DNA from: UBA2402 sp037139735
Lineage (GTDB): Bacteria; Planctomycetota; Phycisphaerae; Phycisphaerales; UBA1924
Assembly (NCBI GenBank): GCA_037139735.1
Contig: JBAXFU010000130.1
Span: 1 to 7,245, forward strand
DNA length: 7,245 bases
Direction: 5' to 3'
Position numbers and translations under genes: made by a program. Positions within the stretch are counted from its first letter, which is position 1. Every line of letters starts with the position of its first letter. This document shows, piece by piece, positions 6,110-7,245 of this stretch. The notes under the pieces were generated by a model. It did not search any database, was not told where the DNA came from, and saw only the letters and a program-made list of their open reading frames with translations.

Positions 6110-7245
6110 ATGAACACCCTCGGCATCTCCCTGCTCGGCCTGCTCGCGCTGATCGCCGCCCTCGTCGTGGCGGCCGTGGTGCTCGTGCCGCTCGTCGGGG
6201 GCGTCGTGTGGCTCCTGGCCCATGTCGGTCGCTTCATCGCCGGAGTCTTTGTCGACGTGTTGCGATTGATCGGATCGCTGCTGCTGTCGCTGCTGTACGT
6301 GCCGCTGATGCTCGGAGCCGTCGTGATCGGACGCTGGGAGGCGGCACGCCACTTCTGGCGAGCCTCCGGCGACGAGGTGTACCGCGCGATCGCGTGCCTC
6401 TACCGCGTGTGCATCGGACACCCCGCGAGGTTCCTCTTCCTTGGCGGACTCACCGAAGGCCTGGAGCGGCGATTCCCTGAAGTCGTCGCGGCGGCCCCGG
6501 GGCCGAACGTCCCCGGTCCGGTCCCGTCGTCGCGCAGGGCGAACTTCGACGGCTACGAGATCGTGGGCACGCTCACGCCCGGCGGCAGCGGCGCGCGGCT
6601 CTACATCGCCGAGCCCGACGCGAAGAAGGCCGAATCGCTCCGTCGCGACGGCTTCACGCCCGGCAAGGTCGTGATCAAGAGCTTCTCGCTCTCCGAGGGA
6701 AGCACGCTCCCGCAGATCGTCCGCGAAAGCCGCTCGCTCGACGCCGCGAGGCGACTGGGCCTGATCCTCGATCATGAACTCACGCAGGAACGCTTCTTCT
6801 ACGTGATGCCCTACGTGCCCGGCGAGAGCCTGGCGCAGGTCACCAGGCGGCTTCACGCCTGCTGCCCCGCGGACGGTCTTGGGGCCGAGCAACTCGCCGC
6901 CGTGCTGGGATACGCCATCGACGTCGTGGAGGCGCTGGGCGCCTATCACCGAGGCGGGCTCTGGCACAAGGACGTCAAGCCCGACAATATCATCGTCGCC
7001 ACGGGCGGCGACGGCCGCGCGCATCTGGTCGACTTCGGCCTGGTCTCGAGCCTTCGCAGCTCGATGACCCTCACCACGCACGGCACCGAGTACTTCCGCG
7101 ATCCCGAACTCGTGCGGCGCGCGCTGCAGGGCGTCAAGGTCCACGAGGTCGACGGGTCGCGGTTCGACCTCTACGCCGCCGGCGCGGTCCTTTACTCGAT
7201 GGTGGAGGGGTCGTTCCCGGCCCATGGCGGGCTCAGCCAGGTCAC
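6110..7245 (+). CDS. membrane Ser/Thr protein kinase, 3' end cut by window
   Basis: The first 378 residues are present and open to the right edge. Residues about 4-36 and 42-74 are strongly hydrophobic, probably a two-helix hairpin with a short connecting loop (about 38-50) and both ends in the cytoplasm. A basic, partly helical linker (75-144) leads to an Hanks-type kinase domain from about 148. Key residues are present: glycine-rich loop at 153-161 (GTLTPGGSG), Lys190 in VVIKSF, probable alpha-C Glu206, the catalytic loop HKDVKPDN at 286-293 with Asp288, Lys290 and Asn293, DFG at 308-310, and a GTEYFRDPE activation-segment end. Asp353 in FDLYAAG is the conserved alpha-F aspartate. It therefore looks catalytically competent, with small departures: Thr156 in place of the first loop glycine, HKD for HRD, DPE for APE. 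The membrane part precedes the kinase domain, the reverse of PknB-type kinases, and no extracellular sensor domain is seen. It follows the sigma gene by 36 bp, so the sigma factor is a plausible substrate. Confidence 0.9.
   Translation, partial: MNTLGISLLGLLALIAALVVAAVVLVPLVGGVVWLLAHVGRFIAGVFVDVLRLIGSLLLSLLYVPLMLGAVVIGRWEAARHFWRASGDEVYRAIACLYRVCIGHPARFLFLGGLTEGLERRFPEVVAAAPGPNVPGPVPSSRRANFDGYEIVGTLTPGGSGARLYIAEPDAKKAESLRRDGFTPGKVVIKSFSLSEGSTLPQIVRESRSLDAARRLGLILDHELTQERFFYVMPYVPGESLAQVTRRLHACCPADGLGAEQLAAVLGYAIDVVEALGAYHRGGLWHKDVKPDNIIVATGGDGRAHLVDFGLVSSLRSSMTLTTHGTEYFRDPELVRRALQGVKVHEVDGSRFDLYAAGAVLYSMVEGSFPAHGGLSQV

Noticed and set aside
5225..7225. A 666-codon open frame on the minus strand across the sigma and kinase genes
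   Set aside because: Composition is dominated by Arg, Gly, Asp and Glu with no recognisable domain, and it lies opposite two well-supported genes. Long antisense frames are expected at this GC content.

Overview
The window is GC-rich DNA that looks bacterial. Its gene content points to a planctomycete, possibly Phycisphaerae-like: a secreted ThuA-DUF1080 fusion protein, an enlarged acyl carrier protein beside a FabZ-type dehydratase, and an ECF-like sigma factor next to a membrane Ser/Thr kinase. This placement is inference from gene content; there is no rRNA or other phylogenetic marker here. No tRNA, rRNA, CRISPR array, insertion sequence or clear intrinsic terminator was seen, and no gene-free stretch exceeds about 210 bases.

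Left part (1-2541), three genes on the minus strand. Transcription runs right to left: a secreted ThuA-DUF1080 protein (sugar-related), then an unusually long acyl carrier protein, then a FabA/FabZ-like hot-dog dehydratase. The last two form a fatty-acyl module whose other members would lie off the left edge. Two short tandem duplications (22 bp and 14 bp units) sit exactly at the 3' ends of the dehydratase and ACP genes.

Middle (2542-5101). A divergent promoter region separates the ThuA-DUF1080 gene from an M28 metallopeptidase with an FN3-like C-terminal domain. The peptidase converges, across an 81-bp gap without a visible hairpin, on a minus-strand gene for a membrane-anchored coiled-coil protein. 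The first helix of that protein resembles the start of PspA/Vipp1 proteins.

Right part (5102-7245). Divergent from the coiled-coil gene is an apparent two-gene operon: a sigma-70 family (ECF-like) factor and, 36 bp later, a Ser/Thr kinase with an N-terminal membrane hairpin, cut by the right window edge. The divergent intergenic region carries a bulged inverted repeat directly before a -10-like element and the sigma start codon. Two plus-strand genes (peptidase and sigma factor) have a -10-like hexamer only 5-6 bp before the ATG, which suggests leaderless transcripts. The most interesting hypothesis is that the coiled-coil protein, sigma factor and membrane kinase form an envelope-signalling locus in which the kinase controls the sigma factor.
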